DNA from: Sphingopyxis sp. H053
GTDB lineage: Bacteria > Pseudomonadota > Alphaproteobacteria > Sphingomonadales > Sphingomonadaceae
Length of the DNA: 64,000 bases
NCBI RefSeq assembly: GCF_001468225.1
Contig: NZ_LNRU01000014.1
Span: 1-64,000, forward strand
Direction of reading: 5' to 3'
Below the pieces are notes generated by a model. It did no database searches, was not told the DNA's origin, and saw only the letters and a program-made list of their open reading frames with translations. Positions 16,487 to 25,537 of the stretch are shown here, piece after piece. The translations under genes were made by a program, and so were the position numbers. Numbering within the stretch: the first letter of the stretch is position 1; each line of letters opens with the position of its first letter.

Positions 16487-17512
16487 ATGACCCAAGCTAT
16501 CCAGCGGTCCGTCCTGTTCGCGCTGCTGCTCGCCGCCCCCGCGCTGATTGGCGCGACCCCGGCTCCCGCCGATCCGCCCCCCGTTCCGGCACCGGCCGGC
16601 GACATCGTCGCGCCGCCGGTGACGGTGGTGCCCTTTATCCAGCCGTTCGACCTTGATGCATCGCGGCGCATGTCGGTAAAGGTCATGGTTGGGGGCAAGG
16701 GGCCCTTCTCCTTCCTCGTCGACACCGGCGCCGAGCGAACGGTGATCGCCCGCGAACTTGCCCAAAGGCTGGGACTGGCCGAGGGAGCGAAGTTACGGCT
16801 CGCCACGATCGGCGGCGCGGCGACGGTGCCCAGCTACCGCGTCGCCGCGCTGCAGATGTCGAACCTGCACCTCGCCTCAGTCGAAGCGCCCGCCTTTTTC
16901 GGGAGGCATATCGGCGCCGCGGGGCTGATCGGGGTCGACATGCTCGAAGAACGGCGCGTGCTGATCGATTTCCGCAAGGAAAGCATGCAGATATTGGAAA
17001 CGCGCCGCCGCGCGCCGTCGCTCATCAAGGACGATGACGCGATCGTCGTCACCGCGCGCAATTCGGCGGGGCGCCTGATCCTGTCCGACGCGCGGTTGAA
17101 CGGCAAACGCATCGACGTGATCGTCGACACCGGAGCGCAGACGAGCGTCGGCAATATGGCGTTGCAAAGGCTGGTCGCGAGCAAGCGCGCCAACCGTTTT
17201 CCCTTTGAGGCGACGATCCTCGACGCGGTCACGGGCGAGGCGGTGCCCGCAACGCGCACCGCGATCAAACGCATCGTGATCAACGGCATGGACGTCAACG
17301 ACCTGCCGGTGAGTTTCGCCGACGGCCAGGCGTTCCGCGCGCTGGGCCTGCACGAACGGCCCGCCCTGCTGTTGGGGATGGACAGCCTGTCGATGTTCGA
17401 CCGGGTCGAAATCGATTTCCCGAACAAGCGCGTCGTGTTCGACCTGCCCGACGGGGCGCATCGCGAGTCCGGCCAACGCTTCGCCGCAAATGGGATCGCC
17501 GCAGGAGGCTAG
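16487..17512 (+). CDS. retropepsin-like aspartic protease with two catalytic domains
   Basis: The 341-residue exported protein has a signal peptide (SVLFALLLAAPALIGATPAPA) and two copies of the retropepsin active-site motif: FLVDTGAERTVI (DTG at residues 79-81) and VIVDTGAQTSVG (214-216). Each is followed about 80-110 residues later by a hydrophobic-glycine segment (AAGLIGVDMLEER, PALLLGMDSLSMF). Retropepsins normally act as homodimers, so two motifs in one chain could form an intramolecular active site, as in pepsins. I chose the third of three close ATGs, behind GAGGATG. Substrate is unknown; periplasmic location is inferred. Confidence 0.85.
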   Translation: MTQAIQRSVLFALLLAAPALIGATPAPADPPPVPAPAGDIVAPPVTVVPFIQPFDLDASRRMSVKVMVGGKGPFSFLVDTGAERTVIARELAQRLGLAEGAKLRLATIGGAATVPSYRVAALQMSNLHLASVEAPAFFGRHIGAAGLIGVDMLEERRVLIDFRKESMQILETRRRAPSLIKDDDAIVVTARNSAGRLILSDARLNGKRIDVIVDTGAQTSVGNMALQRLVASKRANRFPFEATILDAVTGEAVPATRTAIKRIVINGMDVNDLPVSFADGQAFRALGLHERPALLLGMDSLSMFDRVEIDFPNKRVVFDLPDGAHRESGQRFAANGIAAGG

Positions 17513-17552
17513 GGCGCTTGCGGCGGGGTGCCGCCGCAGCCATAGCGGATGT

Positions 17553-18269
17553 ATGTCCGCCGCCGCGACCTTCGATTTTGCAGGCCAGCAGTTTCAGATG
17601 CTGCCCGACCGGGCGCTGTTCTGGCCGCGCCACGGCGCGCTGATCGTCGCCGACCTGCATCTGGAGAAAGCAAGCTGGTACGCCGCGCTCGGCCAGCCGC
17701 TGCCGCCTTATGACAGCCATGACACGCTCGACCGGCTCGCCGCGCTCGCGGCCGAAACCGGTGCGCGCGCGATCTGGTGCCTCGGCGACAGTTTTCACGA
17801 CCAGGGCGCGGCGGAGCGCATCGTCCCCGCGGTCGCCGATCGCCTGTTCGGGCAGGCCGCGTCGGCGAAGCTGCTGTGGATCGCGGGCAATCACGACGGG
17901 CTGACCGGCGGCGCGTGGGGAGGCGAGGTCGCCGACGAGCTGGTGATCGACGGCATCGTTTTTCGCCACCAAAGCATAGGCCGCGAAACGCGGCCGGAAA
18001 TTTCGGGGCATTTCCATCCCAAATTGCGGCTCAACATCCGCGGCCGTTCGGTGTCCCGCCCCTGTTTCGCGGGCGATGGACAGCGCCTGATCCTTCCCGC
18101 TTTCGGTGCGCTGACGGGCGGGCTCGCGGTCGACGACGCGGTCATCGCCGCGAATTTTTCCGGTGCGTATGAGGCGATGCTGGTCGCTCGCGGCCGCCGG
18201 CTCTGCTTTCCTTGCCCCGGCCGGGCGGCCGATGACGCTACGGCAAGCCGTGCGCTTGCCACTCGCTAG
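17553..18269 (+). CDS. pdeM: ligase-associated DNA damage response endonuclease PdeM
   Basis: The 238-residue protein is a calcineurin-like metallophosphoesterase. Metal-binding motifs appear in order: LIVADLHLEKASWY, IWCLGDSFHD, WIAGNHDG, and EISGHFHPK. The family (PdeM) is a small DNA-directed phosphoesterase encoded with an Lhr-like helicase, ATP-dependent ligase and exonuclease in a DNA repair cluster. The start at 17553 follows a short gap after the protease gene; an ATG at 17490 overlapping that gene would add 21 residues that do not look like the family. Confidence 0.9.
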   Translation: MSAAATFDFAGQQFQMLPDRALFWPRHGALIVADLHLEKASWYAALGQPLPPYDSHDTLDRLAALAAETGARAIWCLGDSFHDQGAAERIVPAVADRLFGQAASAKLLWIAGNHDGLTGGAWGGEVADELVIDGIVFRHQSIGRETRPEISGHFHPKLRLNIRGRSVSRPCFAGDGQRLILPAFGALTGGLAVDDAVIAANFSGAYEAMLVARGRRLCFPCPGRAADDATASRALATR

Positions 18270-18286
18270 ACCCTAAGCCCCGCCGA

Positions 18287-18306
18287 ACAGGCGCTTTTCC
18301 GCCTGT
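18287..18306 (+). terminator. stem-loop after pdeM
   Basis: ACAGGCG-CTTTTC-CGCCTGT is a perfect 7-bp stem 17 bases after the pdeM stop. It lacks a T-tract, so termination is only likely. Confidence 0.4.
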
Positions 18307-18428
18307 GGCCAAAAAGCATCACCCCGTCAAAAACGACGCAAATACGTGCCCCCCGCTGGATCGGCCGCGCAATTGAGTTATGCTCCGACCGCAACAAAAA
18401 TAAATAAATGTTGAGAGGAGTGCCCGAT

Positions 18429-21236
18429 ATGAAATCATCTTCCCTTCGTGCTGCCCGATTTATGCGCACCAGCGCGCTCGGCGTATCGCTTGCCATGGCG
18501 GCGTTCTCGGTTCCCGCCTTTGCGCAAGACGCGCCGGCCGACACCGCGACCGACGACAGCGACAACACCCCGATCATCGTCACCGCGCAGGGCCGCTCGC
18601 AGCTGCTCTCCGACGTGCCGGTCGCAATCTCGGCGGTCAGCGCCGAAACGCTGCAGAACAGCGGCGCGAACGACATTCGCCAGCTGAACCAGCTCGCGCC
18701 GTCGCTGCTCGTGTCGTCGACCGGCTCGGAAGCCAACGGCTCGGCGCGTATCCGCGGCATCGGCACCGTCGGCGACAACCCCGGCCTCGAAAGCTCGGTC
18801 CCCGTCTTCATCGACGGCGTCTACCGTTCGCGTTCGGGCATCGGGCTCAACGAGCTCGGCGAACTCGACCGAATCGAAGTCCAGCGCGGCCCGCAGGGCA
18901 CGCTCGGCGGACGCAACTCGTCGGCGGGCCTGATCAGCATCTATTCGAAAAAGCCCGATTTCAACTTCGGCGCCACGGGTGAGGTCACCTATGGCAATTA
19001 TGATTATTGGCGTCTCGGCGGCAGCGTCACCGGCCCGCTCGGCGAAACGCTCGCGGCGCGCCTCGACGGCGTGTGGGTCAAGCGCGACGGTTTCTACAAG
19101 GACACCGCGAACAATCGCGACGTCAACAACCGCGACCGCTATTTCCTGCGCGGGCAATTGCTGTTCGAACCGACCGATGCGCTGTCGGTCCGCCTGATCG
19201 CCGACTATACCTCGCGCGACGAGGAATGCTGCGCGGCGACCTATGTCGGGCCGAGCGTCAACCAATATATCGGCAATCTCAACACCCCCAGCACCGTCGG
19301 CGCGGGTGCGACCCCGACGTCGAACAATATCATCAACGTGCTGCGCGACCTCGGCCAGTCGGTCGGCGCGTTCAACCAGGGTTACAGCCGCGACATTTCG
19401 GTCACCCCGGGCCGCAGCTTCGCCGGCAAGACGAAGGATTACGGCTTCTCGGGCCAGATCGACTATGATTTCGGCGGCGCGACGCTGACCTCGATCACCG
19501 CGTACCGCGAGTACCGATCGAGCCAGGCCGGCGACGTCGATTACGGCACGGTCGACATCCTCTATCGCGCGCCCGACAAGGATGCCTATCGCCAGTTCCA
19601 CACCTTCACGCAGGAACTGCGCCTGCAGGGCGAAGCGTTCGACGGCAAGCTCGACTGGCTCGTCGGCGGCTTCTATGCCGATGAAAAGCTGCGGGTGCGC
19701 GACAATCTGCGCTTCGGCGAAGACTATGGCCGGTTCGCGGCGTGCCGCCTGATCACGGGCACGGCGCTCTCGGGCCTCTATTCGCCGGCCAGCCCGTCGT
19801 GCATCATCCCGGGCGTCGGCCAGGCGACGCTGCTGGGCGCCTTCGGTCCCGCCGCCGGCCCCGATATCGTCGCGAGCCTCGCGGCGCTCGATGGGATCAG
19901 CGACAAGGGCAGCATCAACGACGTCTATCGCCAGAATGGCAAGAACTGGGCGCTGTTCACGCACAATATCTTCCACATCACCGACAAGCTCGATTTCACC
20001 TTCGGCGTCCGTTACACCAACGACAAGAAGAAGTTCTCGGCGACCTTCACCAACGACAACACCGCCTGTCAGGTGATCCAGGGCCGGTTGCTCGACGATC
20101 TGTCGAGCCCGAACGCCACCATCCGCGCCGTCGCAGGCGGCCTGATCGGCCTCGGCTGCCAGGGCAATTCGACCGCCGAGCTCAACAATGTGTCGATCAA
20201 CGACAAACGGAGCGAGGACGAATGGACCGGCACTGCGATCCTGTCGTACAAGCCGGTCGACGACCTGATGGTCTATGCGAGCTATTCGCGCGGCTACAAG
20301 GCGGGCGGCTTCAACCTCGACCGCTCGGCGCTGAAATCGCCGATCCTGCCGTTCGCGGCGACCCCCGGCGGCGCGCAGGGGCTGGTCGGCAACCTGCAGT
20401 TCGATCCCGAAAAGGTCGACAGCTATGAACTCGGCGCCAAATATGCGACCGGTCCGTTCGGCCTCGGCCTGACCTTCTTCCGGTCGGACTTCTCGAGCTT
20501 CCAGCTCAACACGTTCAACGGCACCGTCTTCCTCGTCCAGAACGTCAATGGCTGCGACAGCGACCTGAACGGCGGCGACCGCGACCAGAGCAAGTTCACC
20601 GGTGCGCCGAACTTCAACGCCGCGGCGGCGACCACCGGCGCCTGTCCCAGCGACGACGTCAGCCATGGCGTCCGGTCGGAAGGCTTCGAACTCGAAGCCT
20701 CGCTCGTTCCGGCGCGCAGCTTCCGCATGACCGCCGGCCTGACCTATGCGAAGACCAAATATCGCGGTCAGCTGGTCGGCAATAATTCGGGCGCCCCGCT
20801 CGACCAGGCGCTGCGCCTGCTGCCGGGCAACAATCTGTCGAACGCGCCCGAACTGGTCGCGACCGGCAGCATCGCCTGGACGCCCGACATCGGCAGCAGC
20901 GGGCTGACCGGCCTCGTCTATGTCGACGGCCGCATGACCGGCGATTACAACACCGGTTCGGACCTGTTCCCGCAGAAGGAACAGAATGGCTATGCGCTGT
21001 TCAACGCGCGCATCGGCATTCGCGGCCCCGACGAGAAATGGGGAATCGAATTCTGGGGCCAGAATATCTTCAACAAGCAATATGCCCAGGTCGCGTTCAA
21101 CTCGCCCTTCCAGGAAGGTGCGACCTCGGCGACCGCCGCCTTTGCCGACCCGCAATATCCGGGCGGCCGCCAGATCTTCTCGCAGTTCCTTGCCGAACCG
21201 AGGACCTATGGCGTGACGTTGCGCGGTAAGTTCTAA
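18429..21236 (+). CDS. TonB-dependent receptor (first of a tandem pair)
   Basis: The 935-residue outer-membrane receptor has a signal peptide (MAAFSVPAFAQ end), a TonB box (TPIIVTAQG), a plug domain with the motifs SARIRGIGT, FIDGVYRSRSG and IEVQRGPQGTLGGRNSSAGL, and a 22-strand barrel ending in EPRTYGVTLRGKF with the terminal phenylalanine used by BAM. The substrate cannot be read; no transporter, exporter or sigma/anti-sigma pair adjoins it. Its next neighbour is a clear paralogue. The start follows GAGAGGAG. The glycine in TLGGRN replaces the more usual F of TLFGRN. Confidence 0.95.
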   Translation: MKSSSLRAARFMRTSALGVSLAMAAFSVPAFAQDAPADTATDDSDNTPIIVTAQGRSQLLSDVPVAISAVSAETLQNSGANDIRQLNQLAPSLLVSSTGSEANGSARIRGIGTVGDNPGLESSVPVFIDGVYRSRSGIGLNELGELDRIEVQRGPQGTLGGRNSSAGLISIYSKKPDFNFGATGEVTYGNYDYWRLGGSVTGPLGETLAARLDGVWVKRDGFYKDTANNRDVNNRDRYFLRGQLLFEPTDALSVRLIADYTSRDEECCAATYVGPSVNQYIGNLNTPSTVGAGATPTSNNIINVLRDLGQSVGAFNQGYSRDISVTPGRSFAGKTKDYGFSGQIDYDFGGATLTSITAYREYRSSQAGDVDYGTVDILYRAPDKDAYRQFHTFTQELRLQGEAFDGKLDWLVGGFYADEKLRVRDNLRFGEDYGRFAACRLITGTALSGLYSPASPSCIIPGVGQATLLGAFGPAAGPDIVASLAALDGISDKGSINDVYRQNGKNWALFTHNIFHITDKLDFTFGVRYTNDKKKFSATFTNDNTACQVIQGRLLDDLSSPNATIRAVAGGLIGLGCQGNSTAELNNVSINDKRSEDEWTGTAILSYKPVDDLMVYASYSRGYKAGGFNLDRSALKSPILPFAATPGGAQGLVGNLQFDPEKVDSYELGAKYATGPFGLGLTFFRSDFSSFQLNTFNGTVFLVQNVNGCDSDLNGGDRDQSKFTGAPNFNAAAATTGACPSDDVSHGVRSEGFELEASLVPARSFRMTAGLTYAKTKYRGQLVGNNSGAPLDQALRLLPGNNLSNAPELVATGSIAWTPDIGSSGLTGLVYVDGRMTGDYNTGSDLFPQKEQNGYALFNARIGIRGPDEKWGIEFWGQNIFNKQYAQVAFNSPFQEGATSATAAFADPQYPGGRQIFSQFLAEPRTYGVTLRGKF

Positions 21237-21260
21237 ACACCAGCGAATGACAGACTATCG

Positions 21261-21297
21261 GGGGCGGGACACATGCTGTTCCGCCCCCTTTCTTTTG
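21261..21297 (+). terminator. intrinsic terminator after the first TonB receptor
   Basis: Stem GGGGCGG/CCGCCCC with a 13-base loop, followed by CTTTCTTTT. Confidence 0.72.
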
Positions 21298-21314
21298 GCC
21301 GGACAAGTCAACCC

Positions 21315-21335
21315 GTCACATCTGACAGCTGTGAC
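21315..21335. promoter_or_regulatory. 9-3-9 inverted repeat upstream of the second TonB receptor
   Basis: GTCACATCT-GAC-AGCTGTGAC pairs at 8 of 9 positions. It lies about 145 bases before the start codon in an otherwise unexplained leader and is a candidate regulator binding site. Confidence 0.4.
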
Positions 21336-21479
21336 ATAAATGCCGCGGCACGCCGGACAATGAGGTTGCCGGACGGGGTTGCGCTGGCTTGGCGCGGCCC
21401 GGTCATGATAGGCTGCTGCACAAATAGAATATCATGACGCTCTCCCGCGAAAAAACACCTGTGGAGGAGGGCCTGACCC

Positions 21480-24263
21480 ATGAAAAACTGTTCCCGCCGT
21501 ACCCGGCTGCTGCGTAGCAACGCCGCGGGCCTGCCGCTTGTCCTCGCCCTGTGGGCCGCGCCCGCCGCGGCGCAGGAAGCCGGCGCCGAGGCGAATGACG
21601 AAACGATCATCGTCACCGCGACGCGGCGCAGCGAGGCGCTGTCCGATGTCCCGATCGCGGTTTCGGCGGTCACCGGCGAGACGCTGGAAAAGACCGGCGC
21701 GACCGACGTGCGTGCGCTGGGACAGGTCGCCCCGTCGCTGCTCGTGTCGGGCGCGACGAGCGAGGTCAATTTCTCGGCGCGTATTCGCGGCATCGGTACG
21801 GTCGGCGAGAATCCCGGCCTCGAATCGTCGGTCGGCCTGTTCATCGACGGCGTCTATCGCAGCCGCACCGGGGTCGGCCTGTCCGAACTCGGCGACATCG
21901 AACGCGTCGAGGTGCTGCGCGGGCCGCAGGGCACCTTGTTCGGGCGCAACTCGACCGCGGGGCTGATCAACATCGTCACCAAAGGTCCCGAGCTCGGCCG
22001 CTTCGGCGCCAAGGGTTCGATATCCTATGGCAATTACGATTATTGGCGCGTCGACGGGATGATCAATGCGCCGCTGGGCGACAAGGTGGCGGCTCGCCTC
22101 GACGGCGTCTGGCAGAAACGCGACGGCTTCATCGACAATGCGACGGCGGGCGAACCCGACATCAACGACCGCGACCGCTGGCTGGCGCGCGGGCAATTGC
22201 TGTTCGAACCGAGCGAGACGCTGAAATTCCGCCTGATCGCCGATTACAGCAAGCGCAACGAAAATTGCTGCGGCGGTGTCCTGCTGAACCCCGTGCGCAA
22301 CCTGGCGCGAGGACCCGACGGTTTCCCGGTGGCGTCGGCGAACACATTGCTGCCGATCCTGCAGGGCCTGGGCGCGAACCATCAGGTCCCGCCGGCGGGA
22401 ACGCCCTTTGTCCGGCGGCAGTCGACGACGCCCGGAGTCACCTATCGGTCGGACACCAAGGACTGGGGTGTGTCGGGCGAGCTGAACTGGGAGCTTGGCG
22501 CGGCGACATTGACCTCGATCACCGCCTATCGCGATTACAAGAATGCGCAGGGCCAGGATGCCGATTTCAGCGCGCTCGACGTGCTCCGCCGCACCGACCT
22601 CGACCGCCGGTTCCGCCTGTTCACGCAGGAGGTCCGGTTGCAGGGCGAGGCGTTCGACGGGCGGCTCGACTGGCTGGTTGGCGGCTATTATGCGAACGAG
22701 AAACTCGATGTCGACGACGACATTGTTTACGGCAATAATTACGAGCAATTCGCCAATTGCCTGCTCTTCGCGAGCGCGCTGCCAAGTGCGGTGCTGCCCT
22801 CGAACCCCTCGTGCGTGAACGTGCCGGTGGTGCAGGGGACGATCGCCGTGCTGCCCCCGGGTGCGACGCGCTCGCTGCTGCAGGCGCTGATCGCCAATCC
22901 CGCGCGCCCGGGCTTCGGCTCGCTCGCCGCAGCGCTCGGCCAGCCGGCGCTCGCGATCAACGGCACTGGCAATCAGGGATCGACCTTTGCGCAGCGCAGC
23001 CGCAACTTCGCGGTCTTTACCCACAACAGCTTCGACATCGTCCCCGACGTGCTGACCTTCACGATCGGCGCGCGCTATACGAGCGAACGCAAGACCCTCG
23101 ATGCCGACGCGAATTTCAACAATGCGATCTGCCCGCTGATCGTCAATTCGCCCTTCCAGTCGCTCGCGACCTTGCCCTGCGTCATCAACAGCACCGCGCC
23201 CGACCTGCCGCGCGGCAGCGCGGGGACGAAGTTCAAGGACAATGAATGGACCGGAACCGCGGTGCTGAGCTGGAAACCCGCCCCCGAATGGCTCGTCTAT
23301 GGATCGGCGTCGAAGGGATATAAAGCGGGCGGCTTCAACCTCGATTTCTCGGCGCTCGACCGGACATGCAACACGGCCTTCGACCCGGCCTGCGCGGCGC
23401 GGCTGGCGCTGCCCGCGAACACGAGCGGCAACGGCCGGCCCGAGGCGAGCGACCTGCAGTTCGCGAGCGAAAAGGTCGATGCCTATGAACTCGGCATCAA
23501 ATGGGACGGCCCCGGGATCGACGTCAATGTCGCGGCTTTCTATCAGGAATATAGCAATTATCAGCTCAACACCTTCAACGGCGTCAATTTCGAGGTCACC
23601 AACATTCAGGCGTGCAAGGACGATCTGAACCGCGCCGATTCCGACGGGTTCGCGGCGACCGGCGCCTGCCCGTCCGACCGGCTGAAACCCGGCGTGCGCT
23701 CGAAGGGGGTCGAAATCGAAGCCTTCCTGCGCCCCGCGCGCTATGTGTCGGTCAATATGGGGCTGACCTGGGTCGACACGCTCTATCGCCGCAATCTGGT
23801 GGGGACGGGCGGGCGGCCGCTGTCGCCGGTGCTGTTCCAGCTTCCCGGCCGCGGCGTGTCGAATGCGCCGCGCTATGTCGCGACTGCAGGGATCAGCTGG
23901 ACCCCGCCGATCGGCAGTTCGGGGATGAGCGCGCTCGTCTATCTCGACACGCGCCTGCAAAGCGACACCAACACCGGGTCCGACCTCGACGTCGAAAAGA
24001 TCCAGGACGGTTTCGCGATCTTCAACGGCCGCATCGGCCTCTATGGACCCGAGCGGCGCTGGGGCATCGAGCTGTGGGGCCAGAATCTGCTCAACAAGAC
24101 ATATTACCAGATCGGCGCCGACATGCCGCTGCAAGGCGGCGGCACCTTCCGCGCCGTCGCGGCGCCCGCTTCCTCCGGGCTGGCGGGCACCGCGAATCAG
24201 CTGTTCGTCGGCTTCCCCGGCGAACCGCGCACTTACGGGGTGACATTGCGCGGCCAGTTCTGA
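21480..24263 (+). CDS. TonB-dependent receptor (second of a tandem pair)
   Basis: The 927-residue receptor is a paralogue of the preceding one. It has a signal peptide ending AAPAAAQ, TonB box ETIIVTATRR, plug motifs SARIRGIGTVGENPGLESS, FIDGVYRSRTG and EVLRGPQGTLFGRNSTAGL, and a barrel ending TYGVTLRGQF. Both share long matching segments in plug and barrel, for example KAGGFNLD and YELGIKWDG, so they arose by duplication and diverged mainly in extracellular loops. A strong GGAGGAGG precedes the ATG. A terminator between the genes and a long leader suggest separate control. Substrate unknown. Confidence 0.95.
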   Translation: MKNCSRRTRLLRSNAAGLPLVLALWAAPAAAQEAGAEANDETIIVTATRRSEALSDVPIAVSAVTGETLEKTGATDVRALGQVAPSLLVSGATSEVNFSARIRGIGTVGENPGLESSVGLFIDGVYRSRTGVGLSELGDIERVEVLRGPQGTLFGRNSTAGLINIVTKGPELGRFGAKGSISYGNYDYWRVDGMINAPLGDKVAARLDGVWQKRDGFIDNATAGEPDINDRDRWLARGQLLFEPSETLKFRLIADYSKRNENCCGGVLLNPVRNLARGPDGFPVASANTLLPILQGLGANHQVPPAGTPFVRRQSTTPGVTYRSDTKDWGVSGELNWELGAATLTSITAYRDYKNAQGQDADFSALDVLRRTDLDRRFRLFTQEVRLQGEAFDGRLDWLVGGYYANEKLDVDDDIVYGNNYEQFANCLLFASALPSAVLPSNPSCVNVPVVQGTIAVLPPGATRSLLQALIANPARPGFGSLAAALGQPALAINGTGNQGSTFAQRSRNFAVFTHNSFDIVPDVLTFTIGARYTSERKTLDADANFNNAICPLIVNSPFQSLATLPCVINSTAPDLPRGSAGTKFKDNEWTGTAVLSWKPAPEWLVYGSASKGYKAGGFNLDFSALDRTCNTAFDPACAARLALPANTSGNGRPEASDLQFASEKVDAYELGIKWDGPGIDVNVAAFYQEYSNYQLNTFNGVNFEVTNIQACKDDLNRADSDGFAATGACPSDRLKPGVRSKGVEIEAFLRPARYVSVNMGLTWVDTLYRRNLVGTGGRPLSPVLFQLPGRGVSNAPRYVATAGISWTPPIGSSGMSALVYLDTRLQSDTNTGSDLDVEKIQDGFAIFNGRIGLYGPERRWGIELWGQNLLNKTYYQIGADMPLQGGGTFRAVAAPASSGLAGTANQLFVGFPGEPRTYGVTLRGQF

Positions 24264-24301
24264 CCGTCTCTCCCCCTCCCCGCTTTGGGGAGGGCGTAGG
24301 G

Positions 24302-24345
24302 AGGGCCTGCCGCGGCCGGGCACTGTCGCGTCAGGCCCTTTCCTT
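24302..24345 (+). terminator. intrinsic terminator after the second TonB receptor
   Basis: Stem AGGGCCTG/CAGGCCCT around a GC-rich loop, followed by TTCCTTTT. A separate short hairpin at 24271-24296 (family 3 arm) lies just before it. Confidence 0.65.
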
Positions 24346-24392
24346 TTGGGTGATGTCCCAACGGTGGGAGCAGACGGCAAACTACCCCCGCG

Positions 24393-24467
24393 TCGTCATC
24401 CCGGACTTGATCCGGGATCCACGACGACGGCGCAGCTATGGATTCCGGATCAAGTCCGGGATGACGA
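24393..24467. repeat. palindromic repeat with 29-bp arms, family 2, copy B
   Basis: Inverted arms 24393-24421 and 24439-24467 with one mismatch. Arms and spacer match the copy at 11398-11472 read in the opposite direction. It lies 38 bases beyond the holA stop codon. Confidence 0.88.
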
Positions 24468-24505
24468 TGAAAGGAAGGGCGGCTCCGGTCGAAAGCGCCC
24501 CGAAC

Positions 24506-25537
24506 CTACCGCGCCCGCGCGGCCTGGTGCGCGATGTCGGTCATCAGCTTGCGGAACAGTACGGCGCCCGCGGTGCCCGACGCCTTGAGCGCGCGTTCGC
24601 AGTCGAGCAAGCGGCTCATCAACCGCGCGATGCGGACCGAATCCCAGATATGGAGCTGCGCGGTCACCGCGTCGCGCTCTTTCCAGAAAATCCCGCTGGT
24701 GCGCGCCGATACCACGGTGGCCGGGTGCGCGCCGCCGTCGACCTCGGCGCGCAGGCGCGCGAGCGCCATCGCGCGGATCGCGAGCGCGCGGATGATGCGG
24801 ATTTCGGCGACGCCGACCGCCGTCGCCTTGGCCAGCATCTCGGGCATTTCGCGTACCTTGCCGCCGAGCGCGACATTGATGCACTCGCTGACATCCTCCT
24901 CGTGCGTCGCGGCGCCGAGCGCGGCGATGTCGGCCGCGGTCACCTGCCGCTGCCGATCGGGACCCGCGTCGAGGTAGAGCGCGATCTTCTCGATCTCGCG
25001 CCGCATCAGCGCCTGGTCGCCCGAGACAAGGTCGACGAGCAGTTGTGCCTCGGCATTGGCGAGCCGCAGCCCCTGTTCCTGCCCCGCCGTCATCGCGATG
25101 CCGACGAGCGCGCGGCGGTCGGGCTGGTAGCAGATCGCCGCAACGGCATGATCCGAGCCTTCGACGAGCTTGACGAGTTTCGACTTGGCGGTGACCGACG
25201 CGCCGGTCGCGATTACCGGGTTGATCGCGGTTTCGGCGGCGAGCAGCGCCTCGACCGCCGCAAGGCCGTCGTCGCCGCTGCCCGACAATTCGACCCTGAT
25301 CACGCGCGCGGACGAAAAAAGCGACATCGACGCGGCTTCGGCGGCGAGCAGCGACGGATCCTGCGAGAGTTGCGATCCCGAAAGGTCGAGCCGTTCGGCA
25401 TCCTTGCCCGCCAGCCCGATCAAATGGCTCGCGACGGCTTCCATTGTCGCTTCGTCGGGGCCGGTGAGGAGGGTGAAACGAACCGCGGGGTCGAGGCGCG
25501 AGAGGCGTTCGAGTTCGTTCGGTTTGACCGTCTTCAT
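24506..25537 (-). CDS. holA: DNA polymerase III subunit delta
   Basis: The 343-residue protein is the delta subunit of the clamp loader, which opens the sliding clamp. The family pattern is present: FTLLTGPDEATMEAVASHL at the N-terminus, ISSSARVIRVE-like FSSARVIRVELSGSG, LLVDLVSGDQALMRREIEKIALYL around residue 190, and the collar domain in the C-terminal third. Length is normal. It is the last gene of a four-gene minus-strand operon and overlaps lptE by 4 bases, an arrangement common in alphaproteobacteria. Confidence 0.94.
   Translation of the reverse strand: MKTVKPNELERLSRLDPAVRFTLLTGPDEATMEAVASHLIGLAGKDAERLDLSGSQLSQDPSLLAAEAASMSLFSSARVIRVELSGSGDDGLAAVEALLAAETAINPVIATGASVTAKSKLVKLVEGSDHAVAAICYQPDRRALVGIAMTAGQEQGLRLANAEAQLLVDLVSGDQALMRREIEKIALYLDAGPDRQRQVTAADIAALGAATHEEDVSECINVALGGKVREMPEMLAKATAVGVAEIRIIRALAIRAMALARLRAEVDGGAHPATVVSARTSGIFWKERDAVTAQLHIWDSVRIARLMSRLLDCERALKASGTAGAVLFRKLMTDIAHQAARAR

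Noticed and set aside
18435..21155. 906-codon open frame antisense to the first TonB receptor
   Set aside because: It is the complement of a well-supported receptor gene, in GC-rich DNA where antisense stops are rare. Composition is arginine- and glycine-rich without domain motifs.
21432..24380. 982-codon open frame antisense to the second TonB receptor
   Set aside because: Same reason: shadow of the receptor, no motif, no ribosome-binding site.
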